Under the pieces are notes generated by a model that was not told the DNA's origin, did no database searches, and saw only the letters and a program-made list of their open reading frames with translations. Positions 1 to 6,667 of a stretch of 9,855 bases of DNA are shown one piece after another (position 1 is the first letter of the stretch; each line of letters starts with the position of its first letter). The position numbers were made by a program, and so were the translations under genes. Origin of the DNA: Thermoplasmatota archaeon (GTDB lineage Archaea; Thermoplasmatota; Thermoplasmata; Thermoplasmatales; Thermoplasmataceae); assembly GCA_023379345.1 (NCBI GenBank), contig JAMCUV010000012.1, positions 24,478-34,332 of the forward strand, read 5' to 3'.

Positions 1-498
1 CTCCCTTGATCCCACAGTGGTGCCAGCCCTGAGGATGAGCTCTCCCCTGGAAAGGTCCGATCCGGACTGTGAGATGTTTTCACCAGGCTCAACGGACCTG
101 AATACTTCCAGGGTGTCTCCCTTCTGGCGGGTGTACTCAACCATGACCACAGAATCCGCGCCAACTGGAATCACGGCACCCGTGGCAATCCTCATGCATG
201 TGCCGGGTTCATGCATTTCAAGGGCAGGCTCCCCTATGTATGCGGTACCTGCAATCCTCAGGATGACGGGCGTATCCTGGTCCGCTCCATCCACGTCCTG
301 CGACCTCACCGCAAAACCATCCACCTCTGATCTGTCAAAGGGAGGGGAATCCATGCCTGAGAATATGTCCGAATCCAGTACCCTTCCCTGGGCATCCACC
401 ACATCGATCCTCTCAGATCCGGCTATGCTGCCAATACTCTCCCCTGCAAGCCGCTTTGCCTCTTCCATTCCAACAAGCTTATGAAATATCAGTGCCAT
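1..498 (-). CDS. moeA: MoeA-type molybdopterin molybdenumtransferase, N-terminal part (cut by window edge)
   Basis: This is the first 166 codons of a second MoeA paralogue, open to the window edge. MoeA inserts molybdate (or tungstate in many archaea) into adenylylated molybdopterin to finish the cofactor, in the cytosol. Visible family features are the SPPFDRSEVDGFAV block (Asp60 matches the conserved DGYA aspartate of E. coli MoeA), the GTCMRIATGAVIPVGADSVVMVE stretch typical of the MoeA N-terminal domain (residues 99-121), and GENISQSGSDLSRGE (Asp148 matches the EDIS aspartate). The molybdate-binding MoCF domain lies outside the window. The start ATG shares its A with the TGA stop of the upstream moeA, so the two are almost surely translated from one message. 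The sequence is clearly similar to its neighbour, as expected for the MoeA1/MoeA2 pairs of archaea. Which paralogue handles Mo or W cannot be told. Confidence 0.9.
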   Translation of the reverse strand, partial: MALIFHKLVGMEEAKRLAGESIGSIAGSERIDVVDAQGRVLDSDIFSGMDSPPFDRSEVDGFAVRSQDVDGADQDTPVILRIAGTAYIGEPALEMHEPGTCMRIATGAVIPVGADSVVMVEYTRQKGDTLEVFRSVEPGENISQSGSDLSRGELILRAGTTVGSRE

Positions 499-1733
499 CA
501 GTAAACATCCCCAATGAGTGTTATATCCACAATCTCCCCTTCCTCCAGCCCCTCCCTGTTCTCCGGAATCACCGTGATGCCGTTTGAAAGGAGCAACGAC
601 GACAGTATGCCTGACCCCGTGATCCGCAATGGATCAGCAACAAGGCCGTTCTCCGTGATCCTCACCTTAACACGCAGGTATGATCTCATGCCGTCCCTGT
701 TGGCAACCCTCTCTGTAATAGCAGCCCTGACGACAACCCTGGTTCGTTTCAATCCGGTCTGCACAGCCAGAAAAGGATCCAGGAACGCTTCCAGTGAAAT
801 AACTGCGGCAACAGGCAGGCCCGACACGGAGAATACAGGCTTCCCGCCCATGTCATAAAGCGATATGGTGCGTCCAGGCCTTATCATGACCCCGCCGAAC
901 ACCATCTCACCCATATCATCAAGCACATCGGCCACAAGGTCCCTGGAGCCAAGGCTTGTGCCGCCTGTTATGACCAGGATGTCATGCCTGCTGATTCCTA
1001 TTTCTATTGCAGATCGTATTTCCGCCGGATCGTCTGGCACAACACCCAGATCGTCCGTCCTCAAGTATGCAGATGAAAAATAGGTCAGAAGCAGTGGCTG
1101 TGTGGTGTTCCTGACACCCATGCCAGGCATGATCTCGTTTCCCGTGGAGATTACGCCCATCTCCAGGACTGTGAAGACCTCCAGCTTCTCTATTCCAACG
1201 GCAATGCATGCCGCAATATGCTGTGCCCTGATGATTTCCCCACTGCCAACAATCTTCTGGCCCCTGCTTATGTCCTCACCGGCACGTGACACGTTCTCAA
1301 ACTTCCTCACGGACCGGAACACCCTGAGGGAATTTCCTGACCTTTCCGCATATTCTGCCATCACCACGGCGTCCGAGCCTTCAGGCAGCTCTCCTCCTGT
1401 GTATATCTCATATGCCTGGCCGTGATCCATGGATGCCTGATGGGATAGTCCGGCCTCAATCTCCCCCTTCACCTCCAGGGTTATGAAGTTGTATTCGGAA
1501 GCGCCGGATACATCTGATGACATGACGGCATAACCGTCCACGGCACTCCTGTTGAATGATGGCGAGTTCTCCCCTGCATAGACATCGGCCGCAGAGATTC
1601 GTCCTGTGGATTCATGCACCCCAATCATTTCCGTGGCGGCCCTGTGCCATTTCCTTCCGGCCAGCCGCTCCACAGCAGCGGAAAATGCCATGAGGCTGCC
1701 GAAACCCTGCATCTTTCTCCGGTTGCCTCCCAT
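498..1733 (-). CDS. moeA: MoeA-type molybdopterin molybdenumtransferase (full length)
   Basis: A complete 411-residue MoeA, the usual family length. It catalyses metal insertion into molybdopterin-AMP. The N-terminal and linker domains carry SAVDGYAV (Asp66) and AGEDISRG (Asp154). The MoCF-like domain carries STGNE (Glu200), TGGTSLGSRD (256-265) and RPGR (285-288). The C-terminal beta domain (about 331-411) ends in a typical ENREGLEEGEIVDI segment. Three sites differ from the E. coli pattern: the KPGKP loop is RPGRT, the GLPGNPVSA motif reads SGLPVAA (304-310), and the YDTN motif is replaced by RNTT (208-211). Met8 (position 1712) has GGAG four bases upstream, and its context aligns well with the E. 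coli N-terminus, so the true start may be 1712. Met1 fits a leaderless start, with TTAATA about 21-26 bp upstream. The gene follows the MFS gene by 43 bp and overlaps the next moeA by one base. Confidence 0.93.
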   Translation of the reverse strand: MGGNRRKMQGFGSLMAFSAAVERLAGRKWHRAATEMIGVHESTGRISAADVYAGENSPSFNRSAVDGYAVMSSDVSGASEYNFITLEVKGEIEAGLSHQASMDHGQAYEIYTGGELPEGSDAVVMAEYAERSGNSLRVFRSVRKFENVSRAGEDISRGQKIVGSGEIIRAQHIAACIAVGIEKLEVFTVLEMGVISTGNEIMPGMGVRNTTQPLLLTYFSSAYLRTDDLGVVPDDPAEIRSAIEIGISRHDILVITGGTSLGSRDLVADVLDDMGEMVFGGVMIRPGRTISLYDMGGKPVFSVSGLPVAAVISLEAFLDPFLAVQTGLKRTRVVVRAAITERVANRDGMRSYLRVKVRITENGLVADPLRITGSGILSSLLLSNGITVIPENREGLEEGEIVDITLIGDVY

Positions 1734-1753
1734 CAGATTGAATTTTTGTAAGG

Positions 1754-1759
1754 TATTAA
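1754..1759 (-). promoter_or_regulatory. TATA-like box before moeA
   Basis: On the minus strand TTAATA lies 21-26 bp before the ATG at 1733. This distance suits an archaeal TATA box for a message that begins at or just after that ATG, or one with an 18-20 base leader to Met8 at 1712. It sits in the 43-bp gap after the MFS gene, so moeA may be expressed on its own as well as by read-through. No experimental support; AT-rich boxes occur by chance. Confidence 0.35.
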
Positions 1760-1775
1760 TCCCTATCGATTCAAT

Positions 1776-3206
1776 TCACCGCCCCCTGTTCTTCAGGAGG
1801 GATGTGGCAGCGCCAACAAGACTGAGGATGGCGGAGATGATCATCACCGTGCGGAATCCCTCCGAGAAGCTGCTGAAATACTGAGGAGTTATTGCCACAA
1901 CAGTCCCGGAGAACATGCCCACAGTCATGGACCTGGGTATGTAGGCGGATATTATCATGGTTGCAAGCACGATGCTGAACAGCTGCCCCGTGAATCTCAT
2001 GGTACCAAGGAATCCCGATGCTGTCCCGGAGTTGTCACGTGATACTGATCCCATAACGGAATTGGTGTTTGGCGCCGAGAACAACCCGAATCCTATGCCG
2101 ATTATTCCCAGGAGCACAAGTATATTTTCCCTGGTGAGGGGATGGATGAAATAGAGGCCCAGGAATGAGAGGCCTATGATCAACATTCCCAGGGATGCTA
2201 TTGATCTTGATCCGAACCTGTCTGAGAGCTTCCCGGCCACCGGTGACAGCGCAACCATGAACACGGGCTCGGGAAGTATCAGTATCCCCGACATGAAGGG
2301 GCTCACGTGAAGTATGACCTGCAGGTAGATTGAGAAAATGAACACAATGGAGAAGGTGCTGAGATAATTGAGAAGCGCTGTGAGGTTGGAGGCGGCAAAT
2401 GTCCTGTTTCCCCTGAGCATTTCTGTGGGTACTGCCTCACCGGCACCATGTGTCCCGTACCTGGCGAACAGTATGAGGAAGACCGCTGCAACAGGCAGGA
2501 TATAGGCGGATCCCAGGAAGCCTGTCACGTCCCCAACGGCAACATATGCAGTCAGTGAAAGTATTGCTCCGGCAAGAAAGGCTGGGCCCATGATCCCTGA
2601 TGCTGTTGTACGCCTCCTTATCTCAATATTCTTCATGCTTACGGCGGATAGAGCCAGGGACGCAAGACCCACCGGGCCGGAAAACAGGAATATGGACCTC
2701 CATCCTATGAACTCTATGAGGAGGCCTCCCAGAAACGGGGCAAATGTCAGTCCCAGGTACACTGACATCGCGTTGATGCCAAGTGCGAATCCACGGCCTC
2801 CCCCGGAATACACATAACTCACTATGGCTGTTGAGTTCGTACTCAGGACTGCTGAGCCAAGTCCTGCCAGGAACACCATGGCAATGAGGAATGCATATGA
2901 TGCGGAGAATGAGGCAGCAATGGAAGCTATGGCGAATATTGCAAGACCGGCCCGGAATATCCTCACCCTCCCCACATCGTCGGAGATCCTTCCAAAGAAT
3001 ATCATGAAGGAGGCCAGGGGTATCAGGTAAACCATGGGTATGAGGGCCACCTGCACAAAGTCAAGGTGGAATGAGACACCAATGCGTGGTACAGCAAACG
3101 CAATGGCGCTTGAGAGAAATGGAGTGACGAATGCAGAAATGGAGGTTGTTGTGAGCACAAGCCTCCTTGAGGCTGAAACATTCAATCCTATCATCATGGC
3201 ATGCAT
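1776..3206 (-). CDS. MFS transporter, DHA2-like (14-segment drug efflux type)
   Basis: A 476-residue inner-membrane protein with hydrophobic segments along its whole length. Its size fits the 14-segment DHA2 (EmrB/QacA-like) group of proton-driven exporters. Motif A is seen as FGRISDDVGRVRIFRAG (71-87), between the second and third segments. GLTFAPFLGG (152-161) corresponds to antiporter motif C, and GWRSIFL follows, as usual in this family. A second motif A copy, GKLSDRFGSRS, lies in the C-terminal half. The protein ends in a basic tail (LLKNRGR). Substrate is not readable; DHA2 members export drugs, dyes, metabolites or amino acids. The start has clustered methionines (MHAMM), so 3206, 3197 and 3194 are all possible. 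A TATA-like box 22-29 bp before 3206 favours the first. The gene follows the EamA permease by 44 bp and precedes moeA by 42. Confidence 0.92.
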   Translation of the reverse strand: MHAMMIGLNVSASRRLVLTTTSISAFVTPFLSSAIAFAVPRIGVSFHLDFVQVALIPMVYLIPLASFMIFFGRISDDVGRVRIFRAGLAIFAIASIAASFSASYAFLIAMVFLAGLGSAVLSTNSTAIVSYVYSGGGRGFALGINAMSVYLGLTFAPFLGGLLIEFIGWRSIFLFSGPVGLASLALSAVSMKNIEIRRRTTASGIMGPAFLAGAILSLTAYVAVGDVTGFLGSAYILPVAAVFLILFARYGTHGAGEAVPTEMLRGNRTFAASNLTALLNYLSTFSIVFIFSIYLQVILHVSPFMSGILILPEPVFMVALSPVAGKLSDRFGSRSIASLGMLIIGLSFLGLYFIHPLTRENILVLLGIIGIGFGLFSAPNTNSVMGSVSRDNSGTASGFLGTMRFTGQLFSIVLATMIISAYIPRSMTVGMFSGTVVAITPQYFSSFSEGFRTVMIISAILSLVGAATSLLKNRGR

Positions 3207-3207
3207 T

Positions 3208-3231
3208 CAGTTCTGATTAACAGTTCCTGTT
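3208..3231. promoter_or_regulatory. Pair of short palindromes at MFS promoter (possible operator)
   Basis: Two related palindromes sit between the MFS start and its TATA-like box. One is AACAG-TTC-CTGTT (3219-3231) and the other CAG-TT-CTG (3208-3215). Their CAGTTC(C)TG cores repeat directly, 13 bp apart. Overlap of the TATA box and expected transcription start is where archaeal repressors commonly bind, and efflux-pump genes are often controlled by TetR, MarR or PadR-type repressors. No such regulator gene is in the window, so the assignment is an inference from position and symmetry. Confidence 0.35.
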
Positions 3232-3235
3232 TATG
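3228..3235 (-). promoter_or_regulatory. TATA-like box before MFS gene
   Basis: CATAAACA on the minus strand lies 22-29 bp before the ATG at 3206, consistent with a leaderless archaeal message. There is no Shine-Dalgarno near that ATG, which supports the leaderless reading. The box partly overlaps the palindrome at 3219-3231. Confidence 0.4.
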
Positions 3236-3250
3236 CTCACCATGAAGACA

Positions 3251-4111
3251 TCAGGATGATCCATTTCCTGCATTTCCTTCCGGCACCACAACGGATATCC
3301 CGCCCCTGATCCTTGAGAGGAAAATCCCTGTGAACATGACTGCCACACCTGCAATGGAGAATACCCCTGGGATCCTTGAGGTCATGAATGCTTCCAGCAC
3401 AACTGTGAAAATGGGCACGCTGAATGCAAGCACAGTTATGCGGTTCACCTTGCTTATTCGTATCATGTAGTTCCACAGGAGGAACTGCAGGGCACCCCCA
3501 AGCGTCCCCATCCAGGCAAGATCAATGAGAAAGCCTGTGGTGATCCTGAGATGGAAATCAAGCGGGCTCAGTGCAAGCATTATGCCAGCGCCAACAATGA
3601 ACTGTGTGGCGTTCACCGCCACCGGATCCTGGTCCTTGAGCTTCCTGTAGAATACCGTGAAGGTCCCCCAGAAAAATGCGTTTATGACTGTGAGCACCAT
3701 GCCTATGAGGGTGAAGCCTGAAAGAAGCGGTATGCCATATATGAGAACTCCGGCGAAACCTATGGCTATCCCAAGTATCTCCATCCTGGATGGCTTCTCC
3801 GATACCATGAGGAAAGCTATGGGAAGGGAGAAGAGCGGCATTGAGTAACTGAGGACTGCTGATTCCGATGGGGAAACGTAGAGAAGGCCGTATGCCCAGA
3901 ATACCGTGCTTGTCACCGTTACTGCGGAGAGGAACAGGAGGCTCCTTGTCAGTATTATTCTGCGGGATATTGAAAGCAGGAGCGCCCCGGCTATGAGATA
4001 TCTCAGTCCCATGAAAACAAAGGGCGATGCGAAACCCAGGCCGTCCTTTGCAAAGAAGTACGAAAATGCGGTGAATACAACGTAAGGCAAAAGAAACTTG
4101 AGTTCCTTCAA
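3251..4111 (-). CDS. EamA/DMT-family permease
   Basis: A 286-residue integral membrane protein with about ten hydrophobic segments arranged as two repeats (about 1-135 and 145-275), the normal layout of two EamA domains. Family features include the early FMGLRYLIAGALLL segment, YGLLYVSPSESAVLSYSMPLF at the end of the first repeat, and LWNYMIRISKVNRITVLAFS followed by PIFTVVLEAF in the second. Many relatives export amino acids or other metabolites, but the substrate here is unknown. The only in-frame start candidate is TTG at 4111: an in-frame TAG lies at 4136-4138 and no ATG or GTG occurs until well into the first helix. The ATG at 4115 is in another frame. There is no clear Shine-Dalgarno. 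It is the first gene of the minus-strand block and is divergent from the ACT-domain gene at 4306. Confidence 0.9.
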   Translation of the reverse strand: MKELKFLLPYVVFTAFSYFFAKDGLGFASPFVFMGLRYLIAGALLLSISRRIILTRSLLFLSAVTVTSTVFWAYGLLYVSPSESAVLSYSMPLFSLPIAFLMVSEKPSRMEILGIAIGFAGVLIYGIPLLSGFTLIGMVLTVINAFFWGTFTVFYRKLKDQDPVAVNATQFIVGAGIMLALSPLDFHLRITTGFLIDLAWMGTLGGALQFLLWNYMIRISKVNRITVLAFSVPIFTVVLEAFMTSRIPGVFSIAGVAVMFTGIFLSRIRGGISVVVPEGNAGNGSS

Positions 4112-4130
4112 CCATTGGGTGAGCAGTTCC

Positions 4131-4155
4131 CCGGCTAAAGCTTTGCCATAGCCGG
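4131..4155. repeat. Inverted repeat between EamA TATA-like box and start (operator or leader hairpin)
   Basis: CCGGCTA (4131-4137) is the exact reverse complement of TAGCCGG (4149-4155), a 7-bp stem with an 11-base loop. It abuts the TATA-like box at 4156-4163 and covers the region where transcription of the EamA gene should begin. In archaea this is a typical repressor position. As RNA it would be at the very 5' end only if transcription starts further upstream, so the DNA-operator reading is favoured but unproven. Confidence 0.4.
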
Positions 4156-4163
4156 TATTTTAC
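4156..4163 (-). promoter_or_regulatory. TATA-like box before EamA permease
   Basis: The minus strand reads GTAAAATA here. A start of transcription about 26 bp downstream would fall near 4134 and leave a leader of roughly 22 bases before the TTG at 4111. Assigned by composition and distance only. Confidence 0.35.
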
Positions 4164-4221
4164 GCCTCTCTTTCCCGAACCTGTGGTCATTGCCGTTCTA
4201 TTATGTGGAATGATCGGATGA

Positions 4222-4249
4222 GGCAATGCCATGTTGTGAGCAATGCCAT
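4222..4249. promoter_or_regulatory. Direct repeat of a palindromic element upstream of the ACT-domain gene
   Basis: GCAATGCCAT occurs at 4223-4232 and again at 4240-4249, 17 bp apart. The first copy with its flanking G is the 4-1-4 palindrome GGCA-A-TGCC; the second keeps three of the four pairs. An inverted copy of the core (CATTGCC) lies at 4189-4195. The elements lie upstream of the TATA-like box of the ACT-domain gene, in the 194-bp divergent spacer. They could be activator or autoregulator sites; chance is not excluded. Confidence 0.3.
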
Positions 4250-4272
4250 AAAATCCATGATATGTCAGGAGC

Positions 4273-4282
4273 TATATTCATA
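4273..4282 (+). promoter_or_regulatory. TATA-like box before ACT-domain gene
   Basis: TATATTCATA is centred about 28-30 bp before the ATG at 4306, the right place for an archaeal promoter giving a leaderless or nearly leaderless message. An AAGGA stretch at 4290-4294 is too far from the ATG to be a convincing ribosome binding site. Confidence 0.5.
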
Positions 4283-4305
4283 AGTCGGTAAGGAATAACA
4301 TATTC

Positions 4306-4872
4306 ATGACAAAGATCAATGATGCCGTGAAACTTGTGGTGCAGGAAAATCCGCTCTACGCCACCATGATAAAGAGTGGTCTAGTCAACTATGCAAACCT
4401 TGCCAGGAAGATCCAGCCAACGGTGGAGAGCATGACGGACAAGGATGTGAAAATAAACACACTGGTGAAGAGCCTCACCCAGATAAAGCCGGAAACCACA
4501 TGGGGCAAGCAGATAGATCTCCTGAGGAATTCCAAGCTCTCACTGGATTACAAGTACAAGGAGAAGCTTGTGTCAAGGCCGGATGAAATAGACAGCAATT
4601 CCATTGTTGCTGTCAGGACACCCCATGGATTCAAGTGCCTCATGGGAGAAATGGATGATGGCGACCTTGCCCTCATAAAGATAGAACTTCCGGAAGATGC
4701 GTCCAAAAGCCCCGGGCTGACACTCTTTGTGGTTGAATACCTCATGCTGCAGAAGGTGAACATCGAGAAGATATACAGGTTTGACACTGAGATCATACTC
4801 ACGGCCAAGCAGGAAGATGCCGTGAAGATCCTTGAGCACCTGAGCAACCTCATCTACAGATCCAAGGTCTAG
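4306..4872 (+). CDS. ACT-domain protein, predicted regulator of amino-acid metabolism
   Basis: A soluble 188-residue protein. The N-terminal part (about 12-60) reads ENPLYATMIKSGLVNYANLA, then RKIQPTVESM and NTLVKSL. This is the helical, winged-helix-like pattern that archaeal ACT proteins of the COG2150 type carry before their sensor domain. The C-terminal part (about 136-182) fits an ACT domain: SPGLTLFVVEYLMLQKVNIEKIYRF, then a TEIILTA strand and a KQEDAVKILEHL helix. ACT domains usually bind amino acids or similar small effectors as dimers, so a cytosolic sensor or transcription regulator is the likely role; the ligand is unknown. It is transcribed divergently from an EamA-type permease across a spacer with palindromic elements, so control of that permease or of itself is possible but only inferred. 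It ends at a clear hairpin terminator. The family is recognised with good but not full certainty. Confidence 0.75.
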   Translation: MTKINDAVKLVVQENPLYATMIKSGLVNYANLARKIQPTVESMTDKDVKINTLVKSLTQIKPETTWGKQIDLLRNSKLSLDYKYKEKLVSRPDEIDSNSIVAVRTPHGFKCLMGEMDDGDLALIKIELPEDASKSPGLTLFVVEYLMLQKVNIEKIYRFDTEIILTAKQEDAVKILEHLSNLIYRSKV

Positions 4873-4886
4873 TCCTGGCCCTGTTA

Positions 4887-4919
4887 AGTGTGCCTTAAGG
4901 GCTCAGGCACACTGTTTTT
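4887..4919 (+). terminator. Hairpin plus T-run after ACT-domain gene
   Basis: AGTGTGCCT (4887-4895) pairs perfectly with AGGCACACT (4905-4913), a 9-bp stem with a 9-base loop, followed by GTTTTT (4914-4919). It begins 15 bases after the stop codon. Archaeal termination depends mainly on the T-run, so the hairpin may add stability to the 3' end. Confidence 0.65.
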
Positions 4920-4922
4920 ATT
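4915..4922 (+). promoter_or_regulatory. TATA-like box before CoA-transferase gene, shared with terminator T-run
   Basis: TTTTTATT is centred about 31 bp before the ATG at 4950. It is the only well-placed AT-rich box: the more TATA-like GATATAAA directly abuts the ATG and is too close to serve it. The same bases form the T-run of the preceding terminator. Confidence 0.4.
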
Positions 4923-4949
4923 CAACCTGCCGATGAAAGCCGGATATAA

Positions 4950-6593
4950 ATGAGGCCAACAATATCGCCTGAAGGAGATACTGCATATCTGGACGAAATT
5001 CATGATGGCAGCGTACTTGCCGTTTCCGGATTCAACCTGGCAACCACACCGGAATTCCTGATCCTGGAACTTTACAAAAAATACCAGGCCACGGGACATC
5101 CGGCCTCTTTGTTCCTTGAGACTGATGCACTTCCAGCGTCTCCCGGGAGGGCCCTTGATCTTGTGCTGAAGGACATGTCAGAATCAGGGGACTACAATTT
5201 CATCAGAGGAATGCTGGTTCCGTTCATGGGATTTTCACCATATCTCCAGAAAATGACCCTGGAGGACAGGTTCCAGGTGTACGGCTGGCCCATAGGAATC
5301 ACTGCCTACTGGTTCAGGGAGGTTGCATCCGGCAGGCCTGGGCTTCTTACCAAGATTGGCATCGACACCTTCCTGGACCCTGACCAGGATTCCGGCACCC
5401 TGAATGAATCCGCCGCCAGAAACAGGATGTGCTACTCAACCAAGATTGATCTCTCCGGGGAGGAATTTCTCATATACAGGGCGCCCAAGCCAAACGTTTC
5501 CTTCATCAGGGTCACATCCTCGGACCGGCTGGGAAACCTCAGCATGGAGGATGAGCCCATAAGGGGGACTGTCATGAGCATAGCACAGGCCAGCAAGGCC
5601 ATGCCCAATCCTGGAAAGGTGGTTGCCCAGGTCAAGCGGGTTGTGGCCGACGGCGCATTCTCGCCCAGGCAGGTGGAGGTGCCATATCCGCTGGTGGATT
5701 ACGTTGTGACATCCCCGCCTCAGTACCACTGGCAGGCAAGCTCCTTCGAATATGACCCAAGGGCATGTTTCAGGGTCAGCCCTGGAAATACCGACCGGAT
5801 GCTGGGGGACATGGGCGCAAGCAAGTCGCCGCAGCTGCACAGGATCATCGCCAGAAGGGTCGCCCTTGAACTCATACAGCTGCTGAACAGCAAGGGTTCA
5901 CCCATATTGATCAACCTGGGGGTGGGTGTTCCCGCATTGCTTTCCGGCATAATCTCGGAGGAAGGCCTGTCCAAGGATGTTGTCAGCGTGGTGGAATCCG
6001 GTCCATGGGGCGGAGTTGCCCTGACCGGCCCGGACTTCGGGATCTCCATGGGGGCATTTGCCCTTTCCACCATACCGGATATGTTCTCCAATTATGAAGG
6101 CGGAATCATAGACACAGCTTCTCTTGGATTCCTCCAGGTGGATCAGAAGGGAAACGTGAACCCGTCATACATACCTGGAAAACTCACTGGGCCCGGAGGC
6201 TTCCCGGTCATAGCTGAGGGTACGCCACGGGTTTATTTCGCAGGCACATTCACCGCCGGAAAGAGCGATATCACTGTTGAAAATGGAAAGCTGAACATCA
6301 GGTCGGACGGCGAAGTCCTGAAGTTTGTAAACAGAGTCTACAAGATCTTTTTCAGCGGGAAACAGGCCATGAAATTCACAAAGGAGGTCAGGTATTTCAC
6401 CGAGAGGGCGATATTCACCCTGACCGGAAACGGGCTCAGGCTGGATGAGGTTGCCCCAGGTGTTGACCTGGACAGGGACATACTGGGCAGGATGGAGTTC
6501 CGGCCCATGGTCTCCAGGGAACTCAAAGAAATCCCCCCTGTTGTGCTCTCAGGGAACAGGATGAACCTGAAATACATGATCACGCACCACTGA
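4950..6593 (+). CDS. Fused-subunit family I CoA-transferase (YdiF/propionate CoA-transferase-like)
   Basis: A 547-residue cytosolic enzyme that moves CoA between acyl-CoA and a free carboxylic acid by a ping-pong mechanism through a glutamyl-CoA intermediate. Alpha-type and beta-type halves are fused, as in E. coli YdiF and propionate CoA-transferases; the length is slightly above the family norm. The N-terminal half has DGSVLAVSGF (19-28) and GLLTKIGIDTFLDPD. The C-terminal half has the oxyanion loop LGVGVPALLSG and VVESGPWGG, whose Glu349 is the expected catalytic glutamate. Then come LGFLQVDQKGNVN, GPGGFPVIAEG, RYFTERAIFTL and APGVDLDRDILGRMEFRP, all typical of the group. Substrates cannot be read; acetate, propionate, acetoacetate and branched short-chain acids are all used in the family. 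The start lacks a Shine-Dalgarno and seems leaderless. It lies 77 bp after the ACT-domain gene, separated by a terminator. Confidence 0.92.
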   Translation: MRPTISPEGDTAYLDEIHDGSVLAVSGFNLATTPEFLILELYKKYQATGHPASLFLETDALPASPGRALDLVLKDMSESGDYNFIRGMLVPFMGFSPYLQKMTLEDRFQVYGWPIGITAYWFREVASGRPGLLTKIGIDTFLDPDQDSGTLNESAARNRMCYSTKIDLSGEEFLIYRAPKPNVSFIRVTSSDRLGNLSMEDEPIRGTVMSIAQASKAMPNPGKVVAQVKRVVADGAFSPRQVEVPYPLVDYVVTSPPQYHWQASSFEYDPRACFRVSPGNTDRMLGDMGASKSPQLHRIIARRVALELIQLLNSKGSPILINLGVGVPALLSGIISEEGLSKDVVSVVESGPWGGVALTGPDFGISMGAFALSTIPDMFSNYEGGIIDTASLGFLQVDQKGNVNPSYIPGKLTGPGGFPVIAEGTPRVYFAGTFTAGKSDITVENGKLNIRSDGEVLKFVNRVYKIFFSGKQAMKFTKEVRYFTERAIFTLTGNGLRLDEVAPGVDLDRDILGRMEFRPMVSRELKEIPPVVLSGNRMNLKYMITHH

Positions 6594-6610
6594 CAGATCA
6601 CCACATGATG

Positions 6611-6643
6611 TGACCCCCCACAAGATTGGGGTCATCAACTTTT
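6611..6643 (+). terminator. Hairpin plus T-run after CoA-transferase gene
   Basis: TGACCCC (6611-6617) pairs perfectly with GGGGTCA (6628-6634), a 7-bp GC-rich stem with a 10-base loop. It is followed after five bases by TTTT (6640-6643). It starts 17 bases after the stop codon. Confidence 0.55.
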
Positions 6644-6647
6644 AATC
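6639..6647 (+). promoter_or_regulatory. TATA-like box before hydrolase gene, shared with terminator T-run
   Basis: CTTTTAATC is centred about 25 bp before the ATG at 6668, as expected for a leaderless archaeal gene. No Shine-Dalgarno is present in the intervening bases. The T-run also belongs to the preceding hairpin terminator. Confidence 0.4.
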
Positions 6648-6667
6648 TGTAATTGTGATATTCATTC

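Noticed and set aside
17..484. Plus-strand open frame of 155 codons
   Set aside because: It lies wholly opposite the N-terminal part of the second moeA, whose translation matches MoeA motifs; the plus-strand reading is Ser/Pro/Thr-rich with no family resemblance.
3558..4232. Minus-strand open frame of 224 codons overlapping the EamA gene in another frame
   Set aside because: Its translation is rich in His, Arg, Pro and Gly with no hydrophobic or domain pattern, while the overlapping frame gives a convincing ten-segment EamA permease.
4943..4952. Strong TATA-like GATATAAATG at the CoA-transferase start
   Set aside because: It runs directly into the ATG, too close to drive transcription that includes this start, and the downstream region offers no better start that keeps the conserved N-terminus.
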